From the NCBI GenBank assembly GCA_964478165.1, contig CAYZGU010000026.1:61811-125810 (forward strand): a stretch of 64,000 bases of DNA, written 5' to 3'. The position numbers and the translations under genes were made by a program. The notes under the pieces are model-generated. The model made no database searches. It worked only from the letters and a program-made list of their open reading frames with translations, and had not been told where the DNA came from. This document shows positions 8,868-19,018 of the stretch, one piece after another. The DNA comes from CAYZGU01 sp964478165. GTDB lineage: Bacteria > Poribacteria > WGA-4E > JAJDTR01. Position 1 is the stretch's first letter, and every line of letters starts with the position of its first letter.

Positions 8868-11093
8868 TTACCAAACTCTAAGATTATCGAAATAAACCTC
8901 CGAAGGAGAGTACGCATAAATGCCTGGGCTTCCTTCGCGGTTGGGCAGCGAATCTTCGACCGTAATGGTCCATTCTGCAGGTTCTGATTCGTCTCTTAGC
9001 CAAACCCTTCCTCGCACTATTGCTCTGTCATCAACAAGGTCTACGCGCATCTTCATGGTGTACCAGCGGTTCGCTTCCCACACGAAGTGAATCCATTTAG
9101 CCATTCGAAGATCTGAGCGCCAGGAAAGCACCTGAAGACGTTGGTGATTGCCAAGCATCTCCAGCGTATAGCGATTGGAAATAAGACCCATATCAGGGAG
9201 ATTTCGCTTCGGCTTCGTCCCCATCAAATCTACTTGAATGGTATAGTCCTTCATTGTCGGTGGGCCAATGTAGCAGTCTGAGCGGTGCAGTCCACGAAGC
9301 GCAGGTCGTTTGACAAGTACTTTGTTGCCATCCATCTCTAGAACAAGAAATCGATTGGTTGCACGAACCCAGTGCCGTGGGTTGTCACCTTCTTCAATTG
9401 ACTCGAAATCCTCTAGCCACGGCAATCGAGGAATGACACGGACACGTCCCGAACTTCGAAGGCTCCCCATCTCCGCCAAAACCGTTCCTCCTTGACCAGT
9501 TGCGCTTCTAGCCAGCCTTAATTTTCCATTCTCGTCAATTTCTCCGGACAGACCTTCCACCGACCACTTTGCCCGTTGGGCATCCACAGGCTGTCCCCCA
9601 TCATCAAAGCCCCGTGCAGTAAATTGAATCGTTTCCCCTGGTTTGGCTATAACCTCGGTCGGGACGATCTGAATCGTCACAGCTCCCACAGGTTTCTTAG
9701 TAACTTCGAGTTCGCTCGAGGGCTGCTTGGTCCTTCCTCCAAACTCAACGATCGAACCTGGAGAAAATTCCGACGCCCTATCACCTAAGCAATAAAGCCC
9801 TTCGTCGGTTACAAAGTAAACTCGAGAGTACGCAATAGCGGGCGAACCGTAGATTTCTGCATAACGTCCCGCTTCCCTTTCAATATGTTCGGCATCGAAA
9901 GATGTACACTCGTTCTCACCGGGCAACAGAATGTGGAAGTGGCCATTGACTTCCGTAACATAAATTTTACCGTCTGCCAGGACAGGGGACCCTTTACCCA
10001 CTGTACCTAGGCTATATATCCACTGAATCTCTCCTAGTTCAGTATCTAGACAATATAGGTTCGCCGAACTGTCGACAACGTATAGACGACCATCGCCACC
10101 AAGTGCTGGAGAACTATAACCCGCTTCTATGCCGTCAATTCGCCACATTTCATGCGATTCTGTAACATCGCCCCTTCCGGTCCCGTCGATGCAGACAATT
10201 CCTCCCATGACCGTGGAATCCACATTTTCCTGATTGTGGACTGCGTAGACGCGTGTCCCATCTATAACCACCGAAGAATTGAGGGCCCCTCTACTAACCC
10301 TGAAACCCCAGACGTTTTCCCCTGTCCGAACGTCCATCGCATATACATGTCCATCTGCATTGGCATCGATTAATAGTCGGCGCCCATTCATCTCGCCAAC
10401 GACACCCACTGAGTAGGTGGTGTTCTTGGGAGGCCCACCAGGTGTTGCGGTCCAAACCACCTCACCGGTGCTTATATCGAATGCAAAATAGCGATGTCGC
10501 ATCGCAGCGTGAGTCCCCCAGCTCGTGTTTAGAAAGCTTACAACCACGAGATTTCCATCGACGACGGGTGTGGCAACCCGTCCGCCATAGCCCGTAAAGC
10601 GCCCGAATTCTTCCGTTAACGACCGCGACCAGAGAATCTCCCCATCCTTGTCAAAACAGCTAAGAATACCACTGATGGTATGAGCGTAGATATTACCTGT
10701 TTCTGTGTCTGCCGCCAGACTTGTCCAGCCTAACCGATTGAAAGGAATCGTGCTATGAAACACATTGAAACGATGTTCCCAAATAATTTTACCGGTTTCG
10801 GCATCGAAACATGCGACGCGTTCCTGTTCGGTAATGCCCTGACCTATTCTCCCAATGACATAGACCCGGTTGTTGAGAACAATGGGTGTAGAACGACCAA
10901 TGAAATCAGCCTTCCAGATGACATTCTCACCATCTCGCGACCAGTTTGAAATTAATCCGACCTCGGACGATGAACCATTTTGATTTGGCCCTCGCCATGC
11001 TGGCCAATCACTGCCTAGGACCGGGTGGAGGTTGCCGAAGAAGCCGAGTAGCACATACACAACTACTATAATACCTTTACAGATTGGGTGCAT
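8868..11093 (-). CDS. Exported PQQ-type propeller with Ig-like and C-terminal sandwich domains (741 aa)
   Basis: First gene of the minus-strand operon, preceded by a GGAGGGAAAGAG ribosome site. A signal peptide covers about residues 1-27 and the mature protein begins with SDWPAWRGPNQNG, the usual opening of this propeller family. Propeller blades run to about residue 430. A linker and a bacterial Ig-like domain follow at about 470-560 (PTEVIAKPGETIQFTARG). The last 165 residues look like a LamG/DUF1080-type beta-sandwich, beginning WLEDFE and ending YFDNLRVW. Such sandwich domains often bind carbohydrate or another surface. The protein is probably periplasmic or surface exposed. The domain borders are my estimate from sequence patterns. 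Confidence 0.8.
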   Translation of the reverse strand: MHPICKGIIVVVYVLLGFFGNLHPVLGSDWPAWRGPNQNGSSSEVGLISNWSRDGENVIWKADFIGRSTPIVLNNRVYVIGRIGQGITEQERVACFDAETGKIIWEHRFNVFHSTIPFNRLGWTSLAADTETGNIYAHTISGILSCFDKDGEILWSRSLTEEFGRFTGYGGRVATPVVDGNLVVVSFLNTSWGTHAAMRHRYFAFDISTGEVVWTATPGGPPKNTTYSVGVVGEMNGRRLLIDANADGHVYAMDVRTGENVWGFRVSRGALNSSVVIDGTRVYAVHNQENVDSTVMGGIVCIDGTGRGDVTESHEMWRIDGIEAGYSSPALGGDGRLYVVDSSANLYCLDTELGEIQWIYSLGTVGKGSPVLADGKIYVTEVNGHFHILLPGENECTSFDAEHIEREAGRYAEIYGSPAIAYSRVYFVTDEGLYCLGDRASEFSPGSIVEFGGRTKQPSSELEVTKKPVGAVTIQIVPTEVIAKPGETIQFTARGFDDGGQPVDAQRAKWSVEGLSGEIDENGKLRLARSATGQGGTVLAEMGSLRSSGRVRVIPRLPWLEDFESIEEGDNPRHWVRATNRFLVLEMDGNKVLVKRPALRGLHRSDCYIGPPTMKDYTIQVDLMGTKPKRNLPDMGLISNRYTLEMLGNHQRLQVLSWRSDLRMAKWIHFVWEANRWYTMKMRVDLVDDRAIVRGRVWLRDESEPAEWTITVEDSLPNREGSPGIYAYSPSEVYFDNLRVW

Positions 11094-11848
11094 AGGATTC
11101 TCTTTCCCTCCTATCCTAAGTGTTAGTTTTGAAGGATAAATTTTAGGACGCCCGAATCACAGTGAGACTTTTTCGGCATCTAATTCGTACTCGACAGCCA
11201 CTCTGAAAACACTCCCGAAATCCTAAATAAGTGAGGTGCTGCGTAGAAGCGCTCCATTGTGGAAAATGAACTTACCCTATGCAAACGGGGGCGCGATGGA
11301 GGTGGCAATACAATCTAAGTGTTTGTTCAATCCCTCACCATTAAAGCAAATTCGGAACAGAGCAACACGACAATGAGAGATCCAAATACATTATCGAACA
11401 TTCTCCCTTTTTAAGTCAAGCTATTTCACAATTGAAAGGATGGGTTATTAACCGTTTTTTTACCTAAGAAGGCATCCAGCGTAACAGTTTTCTTGCCACG
11501 ATGGATCTGCGCTCTCATGACATCACGACCATACTTCCTACCCCCTCACTCCAGACTAGGGAAAACGCAGTGGACCACGCACATCGTTAACACAAACTGC
11601 TTGGATTTGGTTCACCAGAAACCACATATTACATGTAGAATGACTTTTGCGGCGCTTGGAGTATTATCTCCCACCAACAACTCCGTAAACGCTGGCACTC
11701 AGACCTCGCACTCAAAAAAAATACCTGATAGCCAATCAACCTTGTCTGCGAGTATCACGCACTCTGTTACGCCTCAGTATTTCGGCGCACTAACATAGCA
11801 CTAGACCAACCGATTTTCCATTTGGAACCACTCAAAATGTTTCTTTGA
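11094..11848. other. Intergenic region between the propeller operon and ridA-like gene
   Basis: No convincing gene is seen on either strand. Open frames here have no recognisable motifs. The region must contain the promoter of the minus-strand propeller operon, but I could not pick a good -35/-10 pair for it. Confidence 0.5.
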
Positions 11849-11877
11849 TTGACTGTCCAATACAACTATGCTAAGAT
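11849..11877 (+). promoter_or_regulatory. Predicted sigma70-type promoter of the ridA-fabV pair
   Basis: TTGACT at 11849-11854 and TAAGAT at 11872-11877 are separated by 17 bases and lie about 50 bases upstream of the ridA-like start. The match is good at -35 and moderate at -10. Confidence 0.5.
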
Positions 11878-11928
11878 AGTTGAAAGTTTGAACGTTAACG
11901 CAACTACATTTTTGGGAGATCGTTGTAA

Positions 11929-12390
11929 ATGAAAACAGAAAAGCGCCTGCAAGAATTGGGAATCACACTACCACCGGCAGCGACGCCAGTGGCAAATTAC
12001 GTAACAACCGTAAAAACTGGAAATCTGATCTTCACGTCGGGCCATGGTCCCGGCACAGGCGATGGAAAGATTTACAAAAGCCAACTTGGCACAGACGCAG
12101 CGGTCGAGGATGGGTATCAATCAGCAAAGCAAGTCGCAATCAATCTGATTGGCACGCTCAAGCACGCGCTTTCCGACCTGGACCGGATAAAGCGCATTGT
12201 GAAGGTTCTTGGCTTCGTCAATTCCGCTTCAACTTTCACAGATCAGCCTGCAGTCATTAACGGAGCTTCGGACCTTTTTGTCGAGGTGTTTGGTGAAAGA
12301 GGCAAACACACACGCTCAGCAATTGGAATGTCACAGCTACCGGGCGGGATTCCTGTCGAAATTGAAATGGTTGTGGAAGTCGAGGAGTAG
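11929..12390 (+). CDS. RidA/YjgF/YER057c family protein
   Basis: The 153-residue protein matches the RidA superfamily: an N-terminal GNLIFTSGHGPG segment and a C-terminal RSAIGMSQLPGGIPVEIEM segment containing the conserved arginine and the acidic active-site region. Classic RidA hydrolyses reactive enamine/imine intermediates from PLP enzymes. This protein is longer than RidA (about 128 aa) and belongs to one of the related Rid subfamilies whose substrates are often unknown. A GGGAGAT ribosome site precedes the ATG. It is followed 20 bases downstream by fabV, with which it is likely co-transcribed. Confidence 0.88.
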   Translation: MKTEKRLQELGITLPPAATPVANYVTTVKTGNLIFTSGHGPGTGDGKIYKSQLGTDAAVEDGYQSAKQVAINLIGTLKHALSDLDRIKRIVKVLGFVNSASTFTDQPAVINGASDLFVEVFGERGKHTRSAIGMSQLPGGIPVEIEMVVEVEE

Positions 12391-12410
12391 AAATACCAGG
12401 GAGGACAGTC

Positions 12411-13628
12411 ATGTCGGTTCAGATTATAAAACCACGAATTCGCGGATTTGTCTGCACAAACGCTCACCCCACCGGTTGCGAGAACAACGTGCAGAATCAA
12501 ATTGATTATGTTAAGAACAGGACCACCCCCAAACCAACCAATCTCAACGCACTTGTCATCGGAGCCTCAACGGGATATGGACTGGCTTCCCGCATCGCAT
12601 TAACGTGGATGTATGGCGCTAATTCGCTTGGAATTTTCTATGAGCGTCCCGCAGACGGCAACAGGACGGCGACGGCAGGCTATTACAATTCTTTCGCGCT
12701 GAAAACACTCGCGGAACATGATGGATTTTTCGCAGACAATCTAAATGGGGATGCGTTTTCCGATGATCTTAAGCGGCAAACTATCCGTCGCCTAAAACAA
12801 AACCTCGGAAAGATCGATGTACTTGTCTATAGCCTTGCATCCCCGAGGCGTATCCACCCGAAAACCGGTATTGAACATCAGTCCGTGCTCAAACCTATTG
12901 GCCAACCTTACACGGGCAAAACAATCGACCTCAACCGCGAAATCATTACCGATGTGACCATTGAGGCGGCAGCAAAACAGGAGATACGGGACACTGTGGC
13001 CGTGATGGGTGGAGAAGATCTTGAGTTATGGGTCGAAGCTCTAATAGCAGAAGATCTTTTAGCAGCCAACTCGACGGTTGTAGCCTACACTTATATCGGG
13101 CACGAACTCACCTGGCCGATATACCGAGACGGTACTATTGGCCAGGCCAAAGAAGATCTTGAAAGGCGCATAAACGCACTCGACGCAAAGCTTTCATCAA
13201 AACTAGGTGCTCATGCTTATCTATCCGTCAACAAAGCGGTCATAACCCAGGCATCATCAGCAATCCCTGTCGTACCTCTATATATCAGCATTCTCTATGA
13301 CATCATGGATTCACAAGGCATAAACGAGGCGCCCATTGATCAAATGGTGCGGCTGTTCGGTGAACATCTTGAACCTGGTCTCACACCGGGCGTCGATGCC
13401 GACCGGCGATTAAGGCTTGACGACCGCGAACTCCGTTCTAGCATCTGTCACGAGGTGACACGTCGCTGGAAACTAGTGGATTCAGACAACTTTCTAGAAC
13501 TGTCAGACTACGGTGGATTTAAGCGTGGGTTCCGTAACTTGTTTGGATTTGAAGTGGATGGAGTTGACTACAACCTGCCCGTAGAAACCGACGTTGCCGC
13601 AGTCAACGAGGACTCCAAAATATGTTGA
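12411..13628 (+). CDS. fabV: Enoyl-[acyl-carrier-protein] reductase FabV (trans-2-enoyl-CoA reductase)
   Basis: The 405-residue length, the opening IIKPRIRGFVCTNAHPTGCE and the GASTGYGLASR cofactor loop at 51-61 are characteristic of FabV. The diagnostic Tyr-x8-Lys active site is present as Tyr238 and Lys247. FabV reduces trans-2-enoyl-ACP or enoyl-CoA with NAD(P)H in the last step of fatty acid elongation and is naturally insensitive to triclosan compared with FabI. A GGAGG ribosome site lies just upstream of the ATG. The gene follows the ridA-like gene and ends before a 500-base gap. Confidence is high. Confidence 0.96.
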   Translation: MSVQIIKPRIRGFVCTNAHPTGCENNVQNQIDYVKNRTTPKPTNLNALVIGASTGYGLASRIALTWMYGANSLGIFYERPADGNRTATAGYYNSFALKTLAEHDGFFADNLNGDAFSDDLKRQTIRRLKQNLGKIDVLVYSLASPRRIHPKTGIEHQSVLKPIGQPYTGKTIDLNREIITDVTIEAAAKQEIRDTVAVMGGEDLELWVEALIAEDLLAANSTVVAYTYIGHELTWPIYRDGTIGQAKEDLERRINALDAKLSSKLGAHAYLSVNKAVITQASSAIPVVPLYISILYDIMDSQGINEAPIDQMVRLFGEHLEPGLTPGVDADRRLRLDDRELRSSICHEVTRRWKLVDSDNFLELSDYGGFKRGFRNLFGFEVDGVDYNLPVETDVAAVNEDSKIC

Positions 13629-14133
13629 CAGGTGGAGTAGGTCGGCCTTTCTAATCGGTAGGTTCTTCCGATGCTAAAACAAGCTTTACTTCCATGTCGA
13701 ATCCCACGTTTACTTTGCTCACAGAATGCATTGCCGCGTTCTCGCAGCACTTAGGTGGTTAAGTGTGTCACTGGCTACCGCGTAACATGCTTCACGAGCC
13801 CATTCGGTGCGGCACAAACACCCTATACTCCGACGGCCTCACGTATGACGAATGTCCCTCCGCTACATGCAAGAACTCTAGGCAGGATCGTCTCATCTCA
13901 GCATTTCGAGATTTCGGGCCAAATGAACAATTTGACTCCTCCCGACCCTCCGGTAGACCCCAAAGATCGGCAGGCGTCAAATTGCCAGTCGCTATGCCGG
14001 CCACCTACGGATTCCGTATTGATATCCAGAACGCAGGTTTCCACAAGCTCGGCCAAGTAGTATCTAGCGTCCGGACAACGCGTGAGCAAAACGGAAAGCA
14101 AGCTCCTCAAACCAACCCACAGGCGACGAACAC
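13629..14133. other. Convergent gap between fabV and homocysteine methyltransferase
   Basis: Nothing recognisable is present. Short overlapping frames on both strands look like chance. No clear intrinsic terminator with a T-run was found. Confidence 0.45.
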
Positions 14134-15138
14134 TCAGAGTAACAAAGCTCCATCCACCTGCCGTCGAAGTTCACTAATGTGTGCGGGGCTCGTACCACAA
14201 CATCCCCCAATGAGATAAGCTCCCTCCTGAACTAACTCCGGAACAAATCCGGCCATTTGATCAGGCGTCTGGGAGTAGTACGTACGGTGATTCTCGTCTA
14301 GCTTGGGCATGCCCGCATTGGGATATGCCATCATGCGTTTGGGCTCAAGCCCTTTTTCCTCCATTATTCCCCGCAATTGTTTCACACCGTTTATCGCATA
14401 TGGCATCCCAGTATGTTCGACGTGCTTTGTTTCGGCACCACAATTCAGTCCCAAAAGATGGACATAGTCTAGCAGATTATCCCCGTCGGAAAATTCTCCT
14501 CCAGACAAGATATCGATCAAATCGGACGCTGAGTGTCCCCAGTCGGTCCTATAAACTACGTCTCCGGTTTGACGGTCCTTGGTACATTTGTAGGTTAGAT
14601 TTAACGCAATCGGAATGCCGGTTTTTCTAGCGACATCAACCGCAATCGCGGCTTCTTTCGCCGAGAACATTGTTTCAATACAGAACAAGTCAACACCAGC
14701 TTCGCCCAACGCATTAACAACTAGCTCGTGCGCACTCCTTACATCAGCGTTAGGAATTCCGAAATCCGTACCACCACTGTCGGCTTCAATTGCACCAGGA
14801 GATGGCCCGATCGAACCCGCGATATACACCTGATTGCCGCTCCTCTCAACTGCCGCCTTGGCGTGCGAGAACGCCAACTTCGTAAGCGTTTCAGAATCGG
14901 TCGAATGCGTCTGGGCCATTTCCAGATGCAACGGTGAAACAACGAAGGTATTTGTGCCAATTACATCCGCACCCACGTTTATGTAGGACGCATGAATCTC
15001 CATAACAGCTTCTGAACACAATTCGTTTGCGAGTGAGCTGTTTGCCAATTCTATACCCTTCTCAAACAACTGAGAACCGAACCCACCGTCGAAAATCATA
15101 GGCGTCGGTTCTTTAAGTCTTTGCAACAAGTCTTTCAT
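14134..15138 (-). CDS. Homocysteine S-methyltransferase family protein
   Basis: The 334-residue protein has the family hallmarks: FDGGFGSQLFEKG near the N-terminus, a GADVIGTNTFVVSP segment, the zinc-site cysteine in LLGLNCG and the C-terminal vicinal cysteine pair in GGCCGTSPAHI. Members transfer a methyl group to homocysteine (or another thiol) using betaine, S-methylmethionine or, in MetH, methyl-cobalamin. This stand-alone module lacks the folate and cobalamin domains of MetH. It has no close operon partner. The family is certain and the methyl donor unknown. Confidence 0.9.
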   Translation of the reverse strand: MKDLLQRLKEPTPMIFDGGFGSQLFEKGIELANSSLANELCSEAVMEIHASYINVGADVIGTNTFVVSPLHLEMAQTHSTDSETLTKLAFSHAKAAVERSGNQVYIAGSIGPSPGAIEADSGGTDFGIPNADVRSAHELVVNALGEAGVDLFCIETMFSAKEAAIAVDVARKTGIPIALNLTYKCTKDRQTGDVVYRTDWGHSASDLIDILSGGEFSDGDNLLDYVHLLGLNCGAETKHVEHTGMPYAINGVKQLRGIMEEKGLEPKRMMAYPNAGMPKLDENHRTYYSQTPDQMAGFVPELVQEGAYLIGGCCGTSPAHISELRRQVDGALLL

Positions 15139-15569
15139 TAGCAGTTACCTTAATAACATTCAGATGACGTTCGACTAGATGGACGATTTTTGCTTTACGA
15201 CGTTTAGCATTAGCTGGTGGAGTGTTATGGAATGAATACCTGTTGTCAAGCTTTTGTCCCAGCGGCTCCACGCTGGCAGACGAGTAGATTCGAATCAAGA
15301 ATGTCAACCCAATCTAACCGCCGTGTCGCTGATTCAATTTGAATCACTCCTGTTTCAATGTAAACTTTCAGGATTCATTTAAGATTTGATTGTCCCTGAA
15401 TAGTCCATGTGAAAGAGAAGGAATGGTGCATCATCTTAACGCATAATCAAGTACATTTGAAATCTTGCTTAAAATTAGAACATCTCAAGACATCCACACG
15501 TGGTATTTTACTCAATGCAAGGGCGACGTGTCAAACGATTCTTCCCCAGCCACAACTTACTCTTTCTCG
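15139..15569. other. Divergent intergenic region upstream of glpK
   Basis: No gene is seen. The region should hold the promoter of the homocysteine methyltransferase on the minus strand: a TTGACA lies at about 15242-15247 on that strand, but no strong -10 follows at the right distance. Confidence 0.4.
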
Positions 15570-15599
15570 TTGACGAGCCTTGTCACTCGATGGTATAGT
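15570..15599 (+). promoter_or_regulatory. Predicted sigma70-type promoter of glpK and the two-component genes
   Basis: TTGACG at 15570-15575 and TATAGT at 15594-15599 with an 18-base spacer, about 65 bases upstream of the glpK start. Each box matches consensus at five of six positions. Confidence 0.6.
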
Positions 15600-15664
15600 G
15601 TCCACAACTCTGTCCTGGCCGCTTCAACACACCTATTTCGCCAATAGCGTTTTCTTGAGAACCT

Positions 15665-17164
15665 ATGAAGAATCATAAGCCCCGCCCGCCCTACCTACTT
15701 TCGATAGATCAAGGCACTTCCGGATCCACGGTTATCCTGGTTGATGCCAATGGAGAAATCATTACGCGGGGCTATCGCGAATTATCCCAACGATATCCAC
15801 GCCCCGGCTGGGTCGAGCATGATGCGATTGAAATCTGGCAATCCGTACGTCAGACTGTAGAAGAGACACTTAAGCCTTCAGGATTCGCGGACGACGTTAT
15901 GGCGATTGCCATAGCGAATCAGCGAGAAACCGTGGTACTGTGGGACCGTGATACGGGTAGGCCAATCCATCCTGCGATTGTATGGCAATGTAGACGAACT
16001 GCGCCCATTTGCGAGAATTTAAGAACCGAAGGGTTGGAAGCACTGGTCCACAAGAGAACGGGCCTTGTGCTCGACCCTTATTTTTCGGCATCAAAAATTG
16101 CCTGGATCCTTGATAATGTGGTTGGCGCACGCGAGCGTGCTGAGCGTGGGAATCTCGCTTTCGGAAACGTGGACGCCTGGCTTTTGTGGAATCTGACAGG
16201 AGGAAAAGTACATGCAACAGATTACACCAACGCCTCTCGCACGATGCTGTTCAACATTGATACGCTTGAGTGGTCGGATGATCTCCTGCGAATCTTCCGT
16301 GTTCCCAGATCAGTTTTGCCAGAAGTAAGGCCGTCAGGAAGTGTTTTTGGAACGACAACAAATCTCGATTTTGCCCTTGATGGGATTCCTATCGCGGCGA
16401 TTGCTGGGGATCAACAGGCCGCGCTTTTTGGACAACTCTGTACCGGACCTGAAATAGCGAAAAACACCTACGGAACTGGCTGTTTTATGATGTTACATAC
16501 GGCTGAAAAGCGTGTGTCTTCAAAATCAGGATTATTGACAACACTGGCGTGTAGCCTTGATGAATCCCCCCTTTATGCGCTCGAAGGCAGCGTGTTCATT
16601 GCCGGTGCAGCGGTTCAATGGCTCAGAGACGGAATCGGAATCATTAAGTCTTCCACCGAAACTGAAGCAATTGCTGCCAGTGTCGAAGAGACGGGAGGAG
16701 TTACACTCGTTCCAGCCTTTTCCGGACTGGGAGCTCCGTATTGGAATACGAACGCCAGAGGGGCTATTCTTGGCCTCACACGCGGAACAACCGTTGCACA
16801 TATTGTCCGGGCGACACTAGAATCCATCGCATTCCAAACGGCAGATGTCGTGACTGCCATGACGACTGATGCCAAAATCACCCTCAATCGGCTACGCGCT
16901 GACGGTGGAGCTGCCGCCAACAACATTTTGATGCAGTTTCAAGCAGACATACTCGGTATTGATGTGGAGCGCCCGATGGAAATTGAGACAACCGGACTCG
17001 GAGTTGCGTATCTTGCAGGCTTAACCACCAATCTATGGGAAAGCGTTGAAGCTCTCCATTCCACGAGAAAGGTCGACCGTGTTTTTAAGCCAGGCATTAA
17101 CGAACTAGAACGGAGAGCGAAACTGGCGTGCTGGAAGGACGCCGTGCGAAGGATTATGGCCTAA
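15665..17164 (+). CDS. glpK: Glycerol kinase
   Basis: The 499-residue protein shows FGGY-family signatures throughout: LSIDQGTSGSTVILVD near the N-terminus, ANQRETVVLWDRDTG, IVWQCRRT, and GDQQAALFGQLC with the catalytic aspartate and phosphate loop. The FGNVDAWLLWNLTGG and YTNASRTMLFNI segments are characteristic of glycerol kinase among FGGY kinases. It phosphorylates glycerol to sn-glycerol 3-phosphate with ATP. No glycerol facilitator or glycerol-3-phosphate dehydrogenase is nearby. Its stop is one base before the start of a histidine kinase gene, so they form an operon. Confidence 0.95.
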   Translation: MKNHKPRPPYLLSIDQGTSGSTVILVDANGEIITRGYRELSQRYPRPGWVEHDAIEIWQSVRQTVEETLKPSGFADDVMAIAIANQRETVVLWDRDTGRPIHPAIVWQCRRTAPICENLRTEGLEALVHKRTGLVLDPYFSASKIAWILDNVVGARERAERGNLAFGNVDAWLLWNLTGGKVHATDYTNASRTMLFNIDTLEWSDDLLRIFRVPRSVLPEVRPSGSVFGTTTNLDFALDGIPIAAIAGDQQAALFGQLCTGPEIAKNTYGTGCFMMLHTAEKRVSSKSGLLTTLACSLDESPLYALEGSVFIAGAAVQWLRDGIGIIKSSTETEAIAASVEETGGVTLVPAFSGLGAPYWNTNARGAILGLTRGTTVAHIVRATLESIAFQTADVVTAMTTDAKITLNRLRADGGAAANNILMQFQADILGIDVERPMEIETTGLGVAYLAGLTTNLWESVEALHSTRKVDRVFKPGINELERRAKLACWKDAVRRIMA

Positions 17165-17165
17165 A

Positions 17166-18905
17166 ATGCGTCTTCAATGGAAATACGCCCTAATCGTTAA
17201 TCTGGCCATTTTAGCTGTGCTCCTAGTATTCTATGTTCTAGACGAATTTAGGGCAAAACACGAATTAAGCAATCTCTACACCAACGGACTAGAAAGCGGT
17301 GCTGGCTTCAGAGCAATCGCGGAAAATACCATACGCATGACAGTGGTCGATGAAATTGAACGATGGCAATCGTTTAACCAAGAAGCTATTGAGGGAGCCC
17401 TCAGTCTGCTAAAGCGAGAGCATCGGGACTTGGAGGACGTTGTAGACATTAATGTTACGCACGGAGACACTCAAATTCTTGCAGGATTACTGCCAGGCAA
17501 ACGAGATGAAGTCCTTCACATCAATTTGACTCTTGACGATGTTTTTGCCATATCACAGCAAGGCGCCAAACTGTACCCAATTGAAGGAAAATATGAAACA
17601 GCGGTAATTGTTCCCTACGGAGCAGACCTCATCACACAGACTGATACCTGGTTGCTATTCAGTGTCGGACTACAGCATCAACACGATTTGGATAAAGGCA
17701 GAATGCCTGAGGCTCTAATACAAACATTCGCACACAATGGGATCCTGCTCTCCACACCGTCACAAATTGAAATCGTAATCAAGGAAAAGGGTACTCGATG
17801 GCTCGTCACGGATACGGGTAATGCCCAACGGTATTTCATATGGCAAGAGGAAGATCTGCTTGATATTCATGTAGATAACCGCTTGGAGAAGGAACAGCCC
17901 ATCTCGGGGTACATACAAGTCATTTTTCGAATTCCCGAGATACCAAGATTTATTAATAGTTCACGTCTAATGCATCTCGCATTAGTTTTTGTCGTAAGTA
18001 GTCTCCTTGTCATCATTATTAACATCACAACAACTCGTCTTATAATGCGCCCACTCGAACAAATGATGGAGATTGTTAGAGGGGCCGAAGCAGGAAACCC
18101 AGACGCCCTCCAACAATCCTATTCGTCAGGCGAGATAGGCCGCATTACACATAGTCTCGTGCGAATGTTGAGGCAATTGAAGGATGCCCACTCAAAACGG
18201 ATAGCTGCGTTGGAGCAATTTGCCGGCGTGGTTGCCCACGAGATTCGAAATCCTCTGAATTCAATTGGGATGACAGCCCAGCATCTGAAGTCGATCTTCT
18301 CACAACGAGAAGTTCGGGTAGAAGACGTTGAGGAGGCTCAGGAATTATTGGACATTGTTAATGATGAGATTGCAGAGCTAAAGCAGATATCCGAACAGTT
18401 CTTAACCTTGAATCGACCAAAACACCTAAACCTGGAACCCACCGAACTTGGAGAACTGCTGAACAAAGTCCTAGCAGAATTCTCACTCAGTATGAAAGAC
18501 GCAAAAATCAACCTCGTCACGAATTATGACAACGCCCTTCCGGTTATCCAGTTAGATCCTGGACTGATACGACAGGCATTTTTCAATTTTATACAAAACA
18601 GCATACAAGCCATCACTAATGGCGGGAGCATCTACATTACGACGCGCTTAGACGAGCATGACACCTCGCAGAAAGCCGTTGTCGAAATTCGGGATACCGG
18701 TATCGGAATTCCATCAGACCTCCAGGAAAGAATTTTCGATGCTTACTTCACAACGAAGATAGACCAAGGCGGGGTCGGACTTGGACTCGCGCTGTCACTC
18801 CAAATCATCACTGCTCACCACGGAGACGTCGAGGTGAAAAGCAAGGTGGGTATGGGATCTGAATTTTCGATTCTCCTACCGATTGAGATACAGAAGGAAA
18901 GTTGA
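17166..18905 (+). CDS. Sensor histidine kinase (NtrB/ZraS-like, HAMP-containing)
   Basis: The 579-residue protein has a transmembrane helix at about 5-24, an extracytoplasmic sensor region to about 265, a second helix at about 268-292 and a HAMP-like linker. The HisKA H-box HEIRNPLNS has the phospho-acceptor His358. The ATPase domain shows the N-box FFNFIQNSIQAI, the G1 box DTGIGIPSD and the G2 box GGVGLGLALS. The kinase core resembles partners of sigma54-dependent NtrC-type regulators. It starts one base after glpK and is followed about 110 bases later by such a regulator, so the pair probably forms one signalling system. The signal sensed is unknown. Confidence 0.92.
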   Translation: MRLQWKYALIVNLAILAVLLVFYVLDEFRAKHELSNLYTNGLESGAGFRAIAENTIRMTVVDEIERWQSFNQEAIEGALSLLKREHRDLEDVVDINVTHGDTQILAGLLPGKRDEVLHINLTLDDVFAISQQGAKLYPIEGKYETAVIVPYGADLITQTDTWLLFSVGLQHQHDLDKGRMPEALIQTFAHNGILLSTPSQIEIVIKEKGTRWLVTDTGNAQRYFIWQEEDLLDIHVDNRLEKEQPISGYIQVIFRIPEIPRFINSSRLMHLALVFVVSSLLVIIINITTTRLIMRPLEQMMEIVRGAEAGNPDALQQSYSSGEIGRITHSLVRMLRQLKDAHSKRIAALEQFAGVVAHEIRNPLNSIGMTAQHLKSIFSQREVRVEDVEEAQELLDIVNDEIAELKQISEQFLTLNRPKHLNLEPTELGELLNKVLAEFSLSMKDAKINLVTNYDNALPVIQLDPGLIRQAFFNFIQNSIQAITNGGSIYITTRLDEHDTSQKAVVEIRDTGIGIPSDLQERIFDAYFTTKIDQGGVGLGLALSLQIITAHHGDVEVKSKVGMGSEFSILLPIEIQKES

Positions 18906-19018
18906 CAAACCCGAGAGCTTGAAACGGCGAGAAGGTGCTTTGCACCATCAGACATCTAATCTCAAATTCGGTTTGGAAACGGTGAAAGATAGCTTTGTCA
19001 AGCAAGGAGCAAGGAGAT

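Noticed and set aside
899..11093. PQQ-dependent dehydrogenase activity for the propeller proteins
   Set aside because: No adjacent-cysteine disulfide, calcium-site or cytochrome domain was seen; they are better called PQQ-like or BamB-like propellers.
15280..15300. GATTCGAATC string resembling a tRNA T-arm
   Set aside because: No cloverleaf or acceptor stem could be folded around it.
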